Below, piece by piece: positions 50,410 to 59,274 of a DNA stretch of 64,000 bases. The translations under genes and the position numbers were made by a program. Origin of the DNA: an uncultured Ellagibacter sp. (GTDB taxonomy: Bacteria > Actinomycetota > Coriobacteriia > Coriobacteriales > Eggerthellaceae); assembly GCA_934654815.1 (NCBI GenBank), contig CAKUGU010000005.1, positions 1-64,000 on the forward strand, written 5' to 3'. The stretch's first letter is position 1. The number at the start of each line of letters is the position of its first letter. The notes under the pieces are model-generated. The model saw only the letters and a program-made list of their open reading frames with translations. It ran no database searches and was not told the origin of the DNA.

Positions 50410-51455
50410 CAGAACGACACCTCCTCGAGCGACTGGATCTCCGCGAGCTTCCCGTCCACGTACTCCCTCGTCGCGTAGGCAGACAGGTCGGGGGATGCGC
50501 CGTTCTTGCCGGGCTCTCCCTTGGGTCCCTGGGGCCCTCGTTCTCCCGGCTCGCCCTGCGCGCCCTCCGGCCCGCGCTCTCCCTGCGGCCCCGTAGGCCC
50601 GGCCTCGCCGCGCGGACCCTGCGGTCCGGTCTCGCCCCGTTCTCCCGCGGCGCCGTCGGCGCCGGGGTCGCCCTTCGGCCCCTTGAGGGAGGCGAGCTGC
50701 CCGGCCGTGAAGTCCGCGAAGGTGAACGCCGCGCCCCTGGGGCCCGGCTCCCCGGGGTCGCCCTTCTCGCCCTTCTCGCCGGGCGCGCCGTCACGTCCCG
50801 GGGCGCCGTCCTTGCCGTCGCGGCCGGGCGCCCCGTCGGTGCCGTCACGTCCGTCGCGGCCCGGGGCGCCATCGCTGCCGTCAACCCCGTCGCGCCCCGG
50901 AGCGCCGTCGAACTCGCCGGCCTCCTTCGCCGCGAGCAGTCTGTCGGCCGCGCCCTGCGCCGCGTCGGCGGCGGCGCCTGCGGCGTCCACCGCGTCGAGC
51001 GCCATGCCCTCCAGGCGCTTGATCGCCTCGACGAACATCGAGAATCCGTCCTCGTCGCCGCCGTCGCCCGCGAGAACGCGCTCGACGCGGATGGAGAACG
51101 TCCGCGAGCTCAGGGCCCGCCCGCCCCAGCTCAGCATCACCTGCGCCTCCACGGTGCCCTCCTCGGACGCCATGGCCGCGGGGTAGAACACGGAGAAGCG
51201 CCCCTGGGACGCGTCGTCGGCCGAGAAAGGCACGCACCCGCGCCGCCTCGTCTCGCGGTGCCGCCACACCAGGTAGGCGGATGCCCCGGTGAGGTCCACC
51301 GCCTCGCCGCCGCGCGTCACCGAGAGCGCGATCCCGCGCCCGCGCGCGTCGCCCGGCGAGGCCACGAGCGCCCCGCCGAGAAGCTCGTCGCACGCGTCCC
51401 ACGTAACCTCCTTCAGCCCGTCGCGCTCGAGCGCCGCCACCTTCACGTCAGCCAT
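50409..51455 (-). CDS. Collagen-like phage fibre / baseplate protein
   Basis: A 348-aa protein. Residues about 1-135 resemble the N-terminal beta domain of BppU-type baseplate proteins ([23 protein letters not shown], then [20 protein letters not shown]). An Ala-rich coiled segment ([20 protein letters not shown]) is followed by about 35-40 Gly-X-Y triplets, interrupted once by [16 protein letters not shown], and an end domain ([17 protein letters not shown]). It forms a trimeric rod on the particle. The repeats make the DNA internally repetitive and prone to length change. Confidence 0.85.
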   Translation of the reverse strand: MADVKVAALERDGLKEVTWDACDELLGGALVASPGDARGRGIALSVTRGGEAVDLTGASAYLVWRHRETRRRGCVPFSADDASQGRFSVFYPAAMASEEGTVEAQVMLSWGGRALSSRTFSIRVERVLAGDGGDEDGFSMFVEAIKRLEGMALDAVDAAGAAADAAQGAADRLLAAKEAGEFDGAPGRDGVDGSDGAPGRDGRDGTDGAPGRDGKDGAPGRDGAPGEKGEKGDPGEPGPRGAAFTFADFTAGQLASLKGPKGDPGADGAAGERGETGPQGPRGEAGPTGPQGERGPEGAQGEPGERGPQGPKGEPGKNGASPDLSAYATREYVDGKLAEIQSLEEVSF

Positions 51456-52640
51456 CTAGAACCCCATCTCCCCGAGGTCGATCTCGTCCATGGCGGCCAC
51501 CTTGTCGGAGGCCGCGCTCGCCGTCTCCTCGACGGCCACGACGCGCGCCGCCGTGTCCGCCGCGACCGCCCAGGTCGCGCGCTCCACGGTGCCGAGCGTC
51601 ACGCGGCACGCGCACGTCCCGGCGTCGAGCTCCCGCACGCGCCTTGCGACGCGGGCGCGCAGCCGCCACTCGGGCGTCCGTGAGGAGTCCACCACGGCCA
51701 CGTCGTCGCCGAGCCGCACCGGCACGCCGCCGTCGATGAGGGCGACGTCCACCTCGTAGCTCACCTTCGGGCGCACGGCGTCGGCCAGCGCCGCCCGCGT
51801 GAGCGCGAGCAGCTGGTCGGGCCTCTCGCACTGCGGGAACGTCACCTGCCCGAAGCTGTGCACCTTCTCGCCCCGCGCGGCGTCCCAGCGGCCCCAGCGC
51901 TCGCGGGCCTCCTCGTCGCCGACCCAGTTGACGCCGCCGTTCGCCTCGCCGAACGTGAGGCGTCTCGTGAAGCCGCCCGTCGCCTCGCCGTCCTCGCCGA
52001 CGATCGCGAGGCCCCGGCCGAAGCCGTAGAGCGCGGTGAACACCTCGTCCTCGAGCACGGTCCTCGTGCAGGCGGCCATGTTCTTGCCGTAGGAGAACCG
52101 CGCCCCGCGCCAGCGGCCCCGCCGCGACAGCAGAGACACGGTGCGCGACGAGACGCGCCCGCCCTCGACGGCCACCGAGCACTCGAGCTCGCCGCCCCAG
52201 ACCTCCTCGACGCGCCGCAGGGCCGCGAGCGCGTTCGTGTGGTAGAGCAAACAGCCCCGCTTGGCGTCTCCCACGTCCACCGCGCCGAGCGCCCAGCGGG
52301 TCGGCGCGAGCGCCGCCGCCATGGCCTGGGCGGCGGTCCTGCTCACGAGCTGCGCCTCCTCGACGAAGTCGCGCAGGCACTCGCAGACGGAGGACTCCGC
52401 GTAGACGTGCGCGGGCATCCCGAGCGGCTCGTCGGTGCGCACCACCTCGTGCTCGCGCCAGATCCCGTCCTCGGGGTCGAGCCACACGAGCCGGTCGCCC
52501 TTCTCGGGCGCGGCCAGGCAGTCGAACTCGATCGTGTTCTCGCCGCCGAGCTCCTCGGTGTGCGTGACGGCGCCCACCGTCGGCAGGATGCCCAGGCGTC
52601 CCTCGAACCGGTCGAACAGGTGCAGCGTCGGCGCCGCCAT
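51456..52640 (-). CDS. Phage tail protein (tail endopeptidase/tail-spike base type)
   Basis: A 394-aa protein opening MAAPTLHLFDRFEGRLGILP followed by HTEELGGENTIEFDC, the usual start of siphophage tail-associated (Tal, Gp37-like) proteins. It continues with the SYGKNMAACTRTVLEDEVFTALYGFG and GDDVAVVD blocks of the hub domain. It forms the tail tip hub and docks on Dit. The start at 52640 shares the junction with Dit; the longer open frame to 53690 is a shadow. Confidence 0.8.
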   Translation of the reverse strand: MAAPTLHLFDRFEGRLGILPTVGAVTHTEELGGENTIEFDCLAAPEKGDRLVWLDPEDGIWREHEVVRTDEPLGMPAHVYAESSVCECLRDFVEEAQLVSRTAAQAMAAALAPTRWALGAVDVGDAKRGCLLYHTNALAALRRVEEVWGGELECSVAVEGGRVSSRTVSLLSRRGRWRGARFSYGKNMAACTRTVLEDEVFTALYGFGRGLAIVGEDGEATGGFTRRLTFGEANGGVNWVGDEEARERWGRWDAARGEKVHSFGQVTFPQCERPDQLLALTRAALADAVRPKVSYEVDVALIDGGVPVRLGDDVAVVDSSRTPEWRLRARVARRVRELDAGTCACRVTLGTVERATWAVAADTAARVVAVEETASAASDKVAAMDEIDLGEMGF

Positions 52641-53359
52641 CAGGCCCACCTCTCGTAGAAGCTCACGACATGCGCCGAGCAACCCGAGAACTGCAGGGGG
52701 CGCGTGCCCGGCTCGAGCGCGAAGAAGTCGCTGTCGAGCGTCACGTCGGCCGAGGCGTCCGCGCCGTTCACCCGCACCGTCTCGGCGAGGAAGTCGAGCT
52801 CCACCACGTCGCCGGCCGAGAAGGCCCGCTCGACGCGCACGGACCTCCCGGTCCCGCCGTCGCCGACGCACACCGAACCGCCGACCACCGCCACGAGCCG
52901 CACGATCGGCCAGGTGCGCCACGTCCCGCCGACGGCCACTGGGGCCTCCGCCGCCTCGACGTGCCGCCCGTAGGCGATCGGGTCGAAGCACGTGAACTCC
53001 ACCTCGCACGACCCGTCCTCGAACAGGCTCGACCATCCGTCGCATCCGGTGCACACCGCGTCGCGGTACGTCACCTCGGGGTCGCCAGGCACCGTGAGCT
53101 CGCCGCCCGCGGGGGCGAGCAGCCACGACCGCAGCCGGTGGCGCACCCCGGCGCGCCCGGCGTCCCCGAGGCCCCGTCCGCCGTCCCAGAACAGCCGCAC
53201 CGCGAGCACCCGCGGCTCTACCTCGCCGCCCAGAAGCGCCGCGCCCGCGCGGCCGGGCACGGCAAGCGTGCGGGGCGCCACGACGTGCGCCCCGGGGTCG
53301 ATAAGCTCGGCCTGCACGTAGGGCGAGAAGTCCCGCCCGCAGTAGGCGATCGAGCTCAC
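52640..53359 (-). CDS. Phage distal tail protein (Dit)
   Basis: A 239-aa protein with the Dit N-terminal belt pattern (FSPYVQAELIDPGAHVVAPRTLAVPGRAGAALLGGEVEPRVLAVRLFW), a DPEVTYRDAVCTGCDGWSSLFEDGSCEVEFTCFDP block and a C-terminal galectin-like half. Dit makes the ring joining tail tube and tip. It starts with GTG at 53359 overlapping the stop of the 55-aa gene. In usual siphophages a tape measure gene stands directly upstream; here it does not. Confidence 0.8.
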   Translation of the reverse strand: MSSIAYCGRDFSPYVQAELIDPGAHVVAPRTLAVPGRAGAALLGGEVEPRVLAVRLFWDGGRGLGDAGRAGVRHRLRSWLLAPAGGELTVPGDPEVTYRDAVCTGCDGWSSLFEDGSCEVEFTCFDPIAYGRHVEAAEAPVAVGGTWRTWPIVRLVAVVGGSVCVGDGGTGRSVRVERAFSAGDVVELDFLAETVRVNGADASADVTLDSDFFALEPGTRPLQFSGCSAHVVSFYERWA

Positions 53360-53523
53360 AGCTGGCCCCTCGCGCGCCCGTAGGCCGTCGCGCGGCGCTG
53401 CTGCTCGCGCCCGATGCGCTCGGTCGCACCCGCGTCGCGCGCGGCGGCGCGCCTCCCGGCATCCGCCTTGCGCACCACGTCGCGGTCGTCCACGCCGCGC
53501 CCGCCTCTCGTCTTGTCAGCCAT
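53356..53523 (-). CDS. Small basic phage protein in place of the tail tube/tape measure genes
   Basis: A 55-aa, Arg/Ala-rich hydrophilic protein (MADKTRGGRGVDDRDVVRKA onward, ending TAYGRARGQL). ATG 53523 overlaps the previous gene stop and its own stop overlaps the Dit start, so the reading frames are seamlessly coupled. It occupies the place where major tail protein, chaperones and tape measure are expected. No domain is recognised. Confidence 0.65.
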   Translation of the reverse strand: MADKTRGGRGVDDRDVVRKADAGRRAAARDAGATERIGREQQRRATAYGRARGQL

Positions 53524-53905
53524 AGTCCCTCACCACCACGCATTCCAGGTCGAATCCCCAGAGCCAGCGGCCCGAGCCGTCCCGGCCCAGGCCCCGGGGC
53601 ATGTCGGCGTCCACGGACACGACGCGCTCTCCATCGGCGGTGCCCGCGGGCCAAGCCGCGCCCCGCAGGTCCCGCTCCACGGCCCGGCACGTCGCCTCGG
53701 CGTCGCGCGCGCAGTCACAGCACACGAGCACCCGCACGGTCTCGCGCCCGCGCTCGCTCCCGTCCGCCAGGCGCGACTCGCGCTCCCAGCCGGCGGAGCC
53801 GAGCACGATGGGCTCGCAGCAGACGAGCGCGGAGGGTGGGGTTGTGAACACGTTCGTGTAGCCGAGCCCCGCGAGCACCCCCGCCGCCATCGCCGCCGCG
53901 CTCAT
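53516..53905 (-). CDS. Phage tail-completion / minor capsid protein
   Basis: A 129-aa protein. MSAAAMAAGVLAGLGYTNVF, then VRVLVCCDCARDAEATCRAV and the end GRWLWGFDLECVVVRDYG follow the pattern of phage minor capsid/tail terminator proteins (alpha/beta, ~130 aa). It starts with ATG overlapping the stop of the upstream gene. It would cap the neck or tail end. Confidence 0.65.
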   Translation of the reverse strand: MSAAAMAAGVLAGLGYTNVFTTPPSALVCCEPIVLGSAGWERESRLADGSERGRETVRVLVCCDCARDAEATCRAVERDLRGAAWPAGTADGERVVSVDADMPRGLGRDGSGRWLWGFDLECVVVRDYG

Positions 53906-54231
53906 CGGAGCGTCAGCTCCCAGTGGTGCACCACGCCGCGGATGACGCAGCAGCGCCTGCACGCCACCACGTGCATGGACGGCCCCGCGCCCACGAGCAC
54001 CCGCGAGCCCACCGGCACCTCAAAGGCCCCGTCGGAGTTCGAGGCGTCCACGAACACCCGGCCGCGCCCCGCGTCGGCCGAGCGGTGGGCGTCGTCAACG
54101 GCGTCCTGCTCCCACTCCAGGCGCACGTGGCGCACCATCCGCGTCGCCAGGAATCCGCCTTTGCCGTCGCTCGGCCACACGAGCATGTCGTCGGGCAGGA
54201 GGCGCCTCGGTATCGGCCGCAGGTACCTCAT
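53902..54231 (-). CDS. Phage head-tail joining / minor capsid protein
   Basis: A 109-aa beta-rich protein: RYLRPIPRRLLPDDMLVWPS, then VFVDASNSDGAFEVPVGSRV and HHWELTLR at the end, a layout seen in minor capsid proteins that follow the connector (HK97 gp10-like or PF10665-like). Family placement is based on size, order and pattern. Confidence 0.65.
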   Translation of the reverse strand: MRYLRPIPRRLLPDDMLVWPSDGKGGFLATRMVRHVRLEWEQDAVDDAHRSADAGRGRVFVDASNSDGAFEVPVGSRVLVGAGPSMHVVACRRCCVIRGVVHHWELTLR

Positions 54232-54594
54232 CTAGCCCACCCCGCAGAAGGAGACGCCCGTGCCGGTGAGCTCGGCGATCACGGCCTCGAGCGCCACCTC
54301 GCGACCCGTCGTGCCCTTCTCCATGTAGTTCGTCAGCTTGAAGTCGCCCACGGCCACGCCGCCCACGCGACCCTCGCCGAACTCCGCGAACGCCTCGGCC
54401 GCCGCGCAGCAGGCCCGGCGCCAGGCGTCGGCGTCGGGCTCGAACCAGTCCGCGTCGGGCCAGGCCCCGCCCGTCACCGAGCGCATGAGGCGCAGGGCGG
54501 CGGGCAGCGCCTCGGCGAAGGCGTCGGCGGGCAGGGTGCCCCCGTAGGAGTCCAGGTAGAACCGGTAGGTCACCGGACGGGCGTCGCTAGGCAT
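54232..54594 (-). CDS. Phage head-tail connector protein
   Basis: A 120-aa mostly helical protein (LPADAFAEALPAALRLMRSV, then ACCAAAEAFAEFGEGRVGGV) like gp6/gp15-type connector proteins placed directly after the capsid gene. It would attach to the portal ring. No portal gene is present in the window. Confidence 0.65.
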   Translation of the reverse strand: MPSDARPVTYRFYLDSYGGTLPADAFAEALPAALRLMRSVTGGAWPDADWFEPDADAWRRACCAAAEAFAEFGEGRVGGVAVGDFKLTNYMEKGTTGREVALEAVIAELTGTGVSFCGVG

Positions 54595-55603
54595 TGCGGT
54601 TCGCGCTCACGCGCACGCCGGCAAGCTTGTTGTCGAACAGCTCCACGATCCCGTACTTGCGGTACTTCATCATGTAGCTGTCCAGGTTCTCCAGCTCGTC
54701 CGGGGAGAACACGCGGCTCGCCACGTGCTTGTCGAACTTGATGACGGCGGACTTCTCGACCACCATGAAGTTGATCGGGTAGCCCGCGCCCACCTGGTCG
54801 TAGTAGTTGGCAAGGCCGCTCTTCGTCGGCGAGGAGACCGGCTCGTAGAACCCCAGGGCGCTCTGGTAGTACGTCTTGCCGGGCACGAGCTCGGTATCGG
54901 CGGTCTTCACGTAGTCGCCGACGGCGCGAGCGTAGCCGAAGCGGTCCCCGTCGCCGGCGAGCAGGTCGATGTGCGTCCAGAAGCGCACCTGCGGCACCTC
55001 CACGACGCGGCTGAAGCGCTCGAGCACACGGTTCGAGCGCGCCGGGTTGGCGAGCGAGTAGTCATCGAGCACGCCCTTGAGCGTCGGCGTGATGAACAGG
55101 ATCCGGCTGCCGGCGGAGACCTGCGCCTCGTCCATCGCGCTCGTCACCTCGCGCAGGCGAGCGAGCACGTCGCCCGCCTCGGCGTCGGCGAAGTCGTCGT
55201 TGTCCTCGGTCACGCCCCCGTGACCCGCGATCTGGGCGAACGTGTAGGCGTCCGCCTCCGGGGCCACCTGCGTGCGCTGGAGCTCGGCACCCGCCTGCAC
55301 GAAGCAGTCCATGACGCCGGCCTCCTCGACGTCCATCACGTCGGCGAGCAGCTTGATGCCGCGGTCGTAGCCGAACGTCTTCGTCTCATAGGAGAAGTCG
55401 ATCGAGCCGGTCTTGTAGCCCACGTTTCGCGTGTAGTCGCCCAGTCCCGTCACCGAGATCTTCGGGATCATGATCTCCTTGGCGTTCTTGCCCGCGCGGC
55501 TCAAGCGAGCCGGCGAGTTCAGCACCGAGGACACCGCCTCGCGCTGGTAGACGGCGTCCAGGATGGTCGTGTAGTTCTTCGCGGATGCGATCTTGTTCGC
55601 CAT
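54587..55603 (-). CDS. Phage major capsid protein
   Basis: A 338-aa coat protein. Typical opening YTTILDAVYQREAVSSVLNS, then IMIPKISVTGLGDYTRNVGY and TKTFGYDRGIKLLADVMDVEEAGV, the N-arm and E-loop pattern of HK97-fold capsids of the kind without protease. The spine helix RLREVTSAMDEAQV and RILFITPTLKGVLDD follow. The preceding scaffold gene supports this role. The ATG at 55603 is followed by MANKIASAKN. Confidence 0.88.
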   Translation of the reverse strand: MANKIASAKNYTTILDAVYQREAVSSVLNSPARLSRAGKNAKEIMIPKISVTGLGDYTRNVGYKTGSIDFSYETKTFGYDRGIKLLADVMDVEEAGVMDCFVQAGAELQRTQVAPEADAYTFAQIAGHGGVTEDNDDFADAEAGDVLARLREVTSAMDEAQVSAGSRILFITPTLKGVLDDYSLANPARSNRVLERFSRVVEVPQVRFWTHIDLLAGDGDRFGYARAVGDYVKTADTELVPGKTYYQSALGFYEPVSSPTKSGLANYYDQVGAGYPINFMVVEKSAVIKFDKHVASRVFSPDELENLDSYMMKYRKYGIVELFDNKLAGVRVSANRNA

Positions 55604-55607
55604 GGGC

Positions 55608-56114
55608 TTACTCCTCGTCCTCCAGGCCGGCGATCTCGCGCCAGCGCCTCATCTCTTTGTCGTCGGCCTTCGCGGCACCGGCGGGCTCAAGCCCGGTCGC
55701 GCCGCTCTGGGGCTCGACGCCCGAGAAAAGCCAGGGCTCGGCCTCCTTGAGCTTGGCGACGTCGCCGCCGTGCTCGGCGAGAAGGGCGCGCGCCGCCGTC
55801 ACGCTGCGGGCGCCCGCGAGCCTCAGCTCGAAGCCCACGCGCTCCTCGTCGGCGGACGCCTTCAGCTCCTCGATCTGCTTGGCCAACGCCTCGGCCGACT
55901 CGACCGTCTTGGAAGCCTCGGCCACCTGCGCCTCCAGCTCGGCGATCCTCTGGTCGCGCTCGGCCAGCGCCGCGCGGATCTCCTCGTCGGTGGAAGCCGT
56001 GCCTACCGGCTTCGCTTCTTGCTGCTGCGATTGCTCGCCGCCGGCCGTCTGGCCGACTTGCTGCCCCTGCTGCTCTTGGCCCGTCTCTTGCGCGCCATCG
56101 ATCTCACCGTCCAT
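55608..56114 (-). CDS. Phage capsid scaffolding protein
   Basis: A 168-aa acidic, Gln/Glu/Ala-rich protein. The Gln-rich N-terminus (MDGEIDGAQETGQEQQGQQV) leads to a long coiled coil (AALAERDQRIAELEAQVAEA ... VESAEALAKQIEELKA) and a C-terminal short helix with DKEMRRWREIAGLEDEE that would bind the capsid. ATG 56114 has GAGAGG upstream; a longer frame to 56144 is less likely. It lies four bases before the capsid gene. Confidence 0.82.
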   Translation of the reverse strand: MDGEIDGAQETGQEQQGQQVGQTAGGEQSQQQEAKPVGTASTDEEIRAALAERDQRIAELEAQVAEASKTVESAEALAKQIEELKASADEERVGFELRLAGARSVTAARALLAEHGGDVAKLKEAEPWLFSGVEPQSGATGLEPAGAAKADDKEMRRWREIAGLEDEE

Positions 56115-56145
56115 GCGGACCGCCTCTCGCGTCGGGAGGCGCACG

Positions 56146-56195
56146 AAAAAAGACGCCCGCCTCGATTTCCCATGCGAGAAATCTAAGCGGGCGTC
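56146..56195 (-). terminator. Terminator between the restriction operon and the phage scaffold gene
   Basis: On the minus strand GACGCCCGC pairs with GCGGGCGTC (56187-56195 with 56152-56160), with an inner GATTTC/GAAATC stem, followed by TTTTTT. It ends the defence operon 47 bases after the res stop and lies 32 bases before the scaffold ATG. Confidence 0.85.
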
Positions 56196-56241
56196 ACAAA
56201 GGCGGTGCTATTCGGTTGTGAGACGCAGGCTTCGCGAAAAC

Positions 56242-59200
56242 CTACCGGTATGTTGTCCGAACGACGTACTTGAGATCGGGTTCGGCGAGCGTGGCAAAGT
56301 GCTTCTCGGCGCAGTCGATCTTTCCTTGCTCGGTCGGACGGGTGTGGATGTCGTTGTTGCCGCCGCCCTTGGTCTCCGTCACGAAATAGACTCGATGCTC
56401 GCCCTCAATCTCCTGCACGTAGGCCCAATCGGGGTTGTAGCTGCCCAGCGGCGTGTCGATTTTGAAGCTGCCCGGGAGTTTCGCGAACACCTTGATTTCC
56501 TCGGCCTGGTCGAGCTCCATGGCAAAGGGCTTCTCGACCGACGACGAGTCGTAGACGACGTAGTTGTAGAGGCTCTTGTGGTGAGCGGGTTCCCAAGCGT
56601 TCTGCCCAAGGTATGCCTTCAGGTCGCCTGGCGCCAGGTCCTCCATCGTGTACCACTCTTCCTCGGGAAGCTTCGTGTACTTGATGCCCTTGGCGATGGC
56701 AACAGCCTTGGCCTTGTTCAACTTGGAGGCGACCTGCGCGAGGAACAACGCGGGATTGAGCGGAAACTCGTCATAGCGCCCACAGCCCTCCAAGATGCGC
56801 TTGATGGTGGCACGGGTAAGTCCGACGGCGTCCTGCAGCTCCGCGATGGGATCGGGCAAGTCGTATGCCGCGCGCCCCGCCGTCCGCACGAGAGCGGAAG
56901 AACGCGCTTCTGCGGTCACGCCGGCGCCATCCACCGTCAGGTCCGCCCGGGTGCTCAGGATCTCGGGCGCCTTCACCTCGGGCATCTTGGCGATTTCCTC
57001 GCACGCATTCTCGACCAGCTTGTCGGAGTCAACATCTACCTCGAAGCGCGTGCGCTTGCGGATGCGCTCCCAGAGTTCCTGGAAGACCGGGTCGGCGGTC
57101 ACGTCCTTGCAGAGCTCGACCTCGACCTCCTTGGCCTTGTCGCGGATCTGGAGCTTCTGGGCTTTCTTGAGGATGATGCCCTCAACCTCGGGCCTGGTGT
57201 CCTCCATGCCCTCCGGCATGGGAACACGGCCCTGCTCGGCAGCCTGCTTGAGCTCAGGCGTGATCTTGCCCTTTGCGTCAACGAGGCCCTGCCGCTTGAG
57301 AGAGTCGAAGATGACCTTGGACTTCCGGTAGCCCAGAAGCTCCTCGGTCCCATCTCCGCGCTCAGCCACGACGTTCGAGAACGACTCGGCGGTGAGAATG
57401 CCGAACCGGTAGCCATCCTCCTCGAGCTCCGTTTGCAGGCCGCCGGCGAACGAGTCGTAGCTCTCGTTGGCGATAACGGTCAGGACGTTCACGCCATCGT
57501 CGTAGCAGCGTTCGCCGTCCTGGTTCACGCACAGGCGAAGGCCGCGCCCGATCTTCTGACGCTTGGTCATCTTGTCCTTGGTCTCCACGAGCGCGCAGAT
57601 CTGAAACACGTTGGGGTTGTCCCAGCCCTCCTTGAGCGCCGAGTGGCTCCATATGAACTGGATGCGCTTCTTCGCGTGCGTCTCGGGGTCGTCGTCATCC
57701 GCGGGGAAGGAGAGCAGCGTCTCCTTGTCCTGCATGATGGTCTCGAAGGTGGAGATGTCGGCGGCGGAGGCCGCCGCGTCAGTCGTGTTCTTCAGGCGCC
57801 CCTTGCCGTCCTGAGAGAAGTAGCCCGAGTGCACGGCGGTAGCGTCGGTGTCCAGAGGAACGCCCGCGGCCGAGTAGCGCTCGCGCCACTTTTCCGAGCT
57901 CACAGCCGCAGTATATTCCTCCTCGAACATCTGAGCGTACTCGCCGTTGCGCACCGGGTCGTACAGGCGGTACTTGTCCACCTTGTCGATGAAGAAGAGG
58001 GAGAGCACCTTGATGCCGCGGGGATAGAGCTCGAGCTGACGCTGCAGGTGGTCCTCGATGGTGCTCTTGATTTGTGCGCGCTTGATGGCCTCGGCGGCAA
58101 CGTCACCGACGGCCTGGCCGAGCTCGATGCGTTCGCCGTTCTGGAACTCGACCCACTCGTCTCCCGCGGCTGCGGAGATGTTGTTCACCACCCAGCCGGC
58201 CTCGTAGTCGGTGTTCTCGCCGCTCTTGGGAAACAGGTCGTCGCCCGTCTTGACGGTCACTTTCTTGCGCTTCTGGGAACCGTCCTTTTGGCGGACGTCG
58301 ATGGTCAGCTTGGCGGTTATGGAGGAGGCGATCTTCGTGGACTCGAGCCTCGCGTAAGATCCGTTGAGGTCCTCTTGCGAGAGCACCGAGTCGACGGTGA
58401 TGCCCTTGACCAGGCCGCGCTGGAAGGCGTCAACGGGGGTCAGGCGGTATACCTTGTTGTAGGCCTCCTTGTGGGTGGCCGAGTAGCGCAGCACGAACAG
58501 CGGGTTCAGGCTGCGGATGGCCTTTTTGCGCTTGGTGGTCGAGTCGACGCTCTGCGGCTCGTCGATGATGACGATCGGGTTGCACGAGCTCACGAGCTCG
58601 CGGGGGCTCTGACCGCCTATGAGCTTCTCGCTCGGGCGATGGAACAGGTTGCGCTTGTCCCTTCCGTCCATAGATTCGGCTATCTCGTCCTCGTCGAAGT
58701 CGTTGTCCTTGTCGAAGGCTCCGATGTTGATGATCATCACCTGGATGGAGCTCGAGACGGCAAACCCGTTGATTCGGTCCATCTTGCCCGAGTCGTAGAC
58801 GAAGCACTCGAGCGGCGTCTTGTCGTAGAGCACGTCGAAGTGGCCCTTGGTGCTCTCGAAGCTCTTCTTCACGCCCTCACGGATGGCGACGCTCGGCACG
58901 ACGATGATGAACTTCGTGAGGCCGTAGCGGCGGTTGAGCTCATAGATGGTGCGGATGTAGACGTAGGTCTTGCCGGTGCCCGTCTCCATCTCAACGGTGA
59001 AGTCGCGCAGGCGGCCGTCGGTGGGGACGCTTGTGGGGGCAAGTGCGTTGCCCTCCTGGATGGCGTGCAGGTTGCGTTCCAGCTGAGAGCCGGACAGGCG
59101 CAGGCCGTTGGCATGGCCCACCTGGGTGACCTGTCCCTCCAGAAGGCCGGTGCCCATCTCCGCGACAAAGTCGGAGTCCATGAACTCCTGGCCTCGAAAT

Positions 59201-59271
59201 AGGTCGCAGATGCTCTCGACGGCCTCGACCTGGTGCTCCTGGTCGGCGGAATATTTCAGTTCCAGCGTCAT
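56242..59271 (-). CDS. Type III restriction endonuclease, Res subunit
   Basis: A 1009-aa ATP-dependent helicase-nuclease. Motif I is METGTGKT (95-102), motif II DEPQ (237-240), motif III RYSATHKEAY, and motif VI is in KMTKRQKIGRGLRLCVNQDG. The C-terminal nuclease has GSYNPDWAYV and VYFVTETKGG, giving the PD-(D/E)xK site (near 960-980). It pairs with Mod to cut unmethylated invading DNA. It starts three bases after the mod stop. The full set of motifs suggests that it is functional. Confidence 0.92.
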   Translation of the reverse strand: MTLELKYSADQEHQVEAVESICDLFRGQEFMDSDFVAEMGTGLLEGQVTQVGHANGLRLSGSQLERNLHAIQEGNALAPTSVPTDGRLRDFTVEMETGTGKTYVYIRTIYELNRRYGLTKFIIVVPSVAIREGVKKSFESTKGHFDVLYDKTPLECFVYDSGKMDRINGFAVSSSIQVMIINIGAFDKDNDFDEDEIAESMDGRDKRNLFHRPSEKLIGGQSPRELVSSCNPIVIIDEPQSVDSTTKRKKAIRSLNPLFVLRYSATHKEAYNKVYRLTPVDAFQRGLVKGITVDSVLSQEDLNGSYARLESTKIASSITAKLTIDVRQKDGSQKRKKVTVKTGDDLFPKSGENTDYEAGWVVNNISAAAGDEWVEFQNGERIELGQAVGDVAAEAIKRAQIKSTIEDHLQRQLELYPRGIKVLSLFFIDKVDKYRLYDPVRNGEYAQMFEEEYTAAVSSEKWRERYSAAGVPLDTDATAVHSGYFSQDGKGRLKNTTDAAASAADISTFETIMQDKETLLSFPADDDDPETHAKKRIQFIWSHSALKEGWDNPNVFQICALVETKDKMTKRQKIGRGLRLCVNQDGERCYDDGVNVLTVIANESYDSFAGGLQTELEEDGYRFGILTAESFSNVVAERGDGTEELLGYRKSKVIFDSLKRQGLVDAKGKITPELKQAAEQGRVPMPEGMEDTRPEVEGIILKKAQKLQIRDKAKEVEVELCKDVTADPVFQELWERIRKRTRFEVDVDSDKLVENACEEIAKMPEVKAPEILSTRADLTVDGAGVTAEARSSALVRTAGRAAYDLPDPIAELQDAVGLTRATIKRILEGCGRYDEFPLNPALFLAQVASKLNKAKAVAIAKGIKYTKLPEEEWYTMEDLAPGDLKAYLGQNAWEPAHHKSLYNYVVYDSSSVEKPFAMELDQAEEIKVFAKLPGSFKIDTPLGSYNPDWAYVQEIEGEHRVYFVTETKGGGNNDIHTRPTEQGKIDCAEKHFATLAEPDLKYVVRTTYR

Positions 59272-59274
59272 CAG

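Noticed and set aside
50480..50910. Short-period repeats resembling a tandem or CRISPR-like array
   Set aside because: They are the Gly-X-Y codons of the collagen-like fibre, in frame and without constant repeat and spacer lengths.
51456..53690. A single 744-aa minus-strand protein
   Set aside because: The part upstream of 52640 is a shadow of the Dit and neighbouring genes; the tail-protein homology begins exactly at the ATG at 52640, which overlaps the Dit stop.
55585..59202. A 1205-aa plus-strand open frame
   Set aside because: Antisense shadow of the type III Res gene and the scaffold gene, which have full motif sets on the minus strand.
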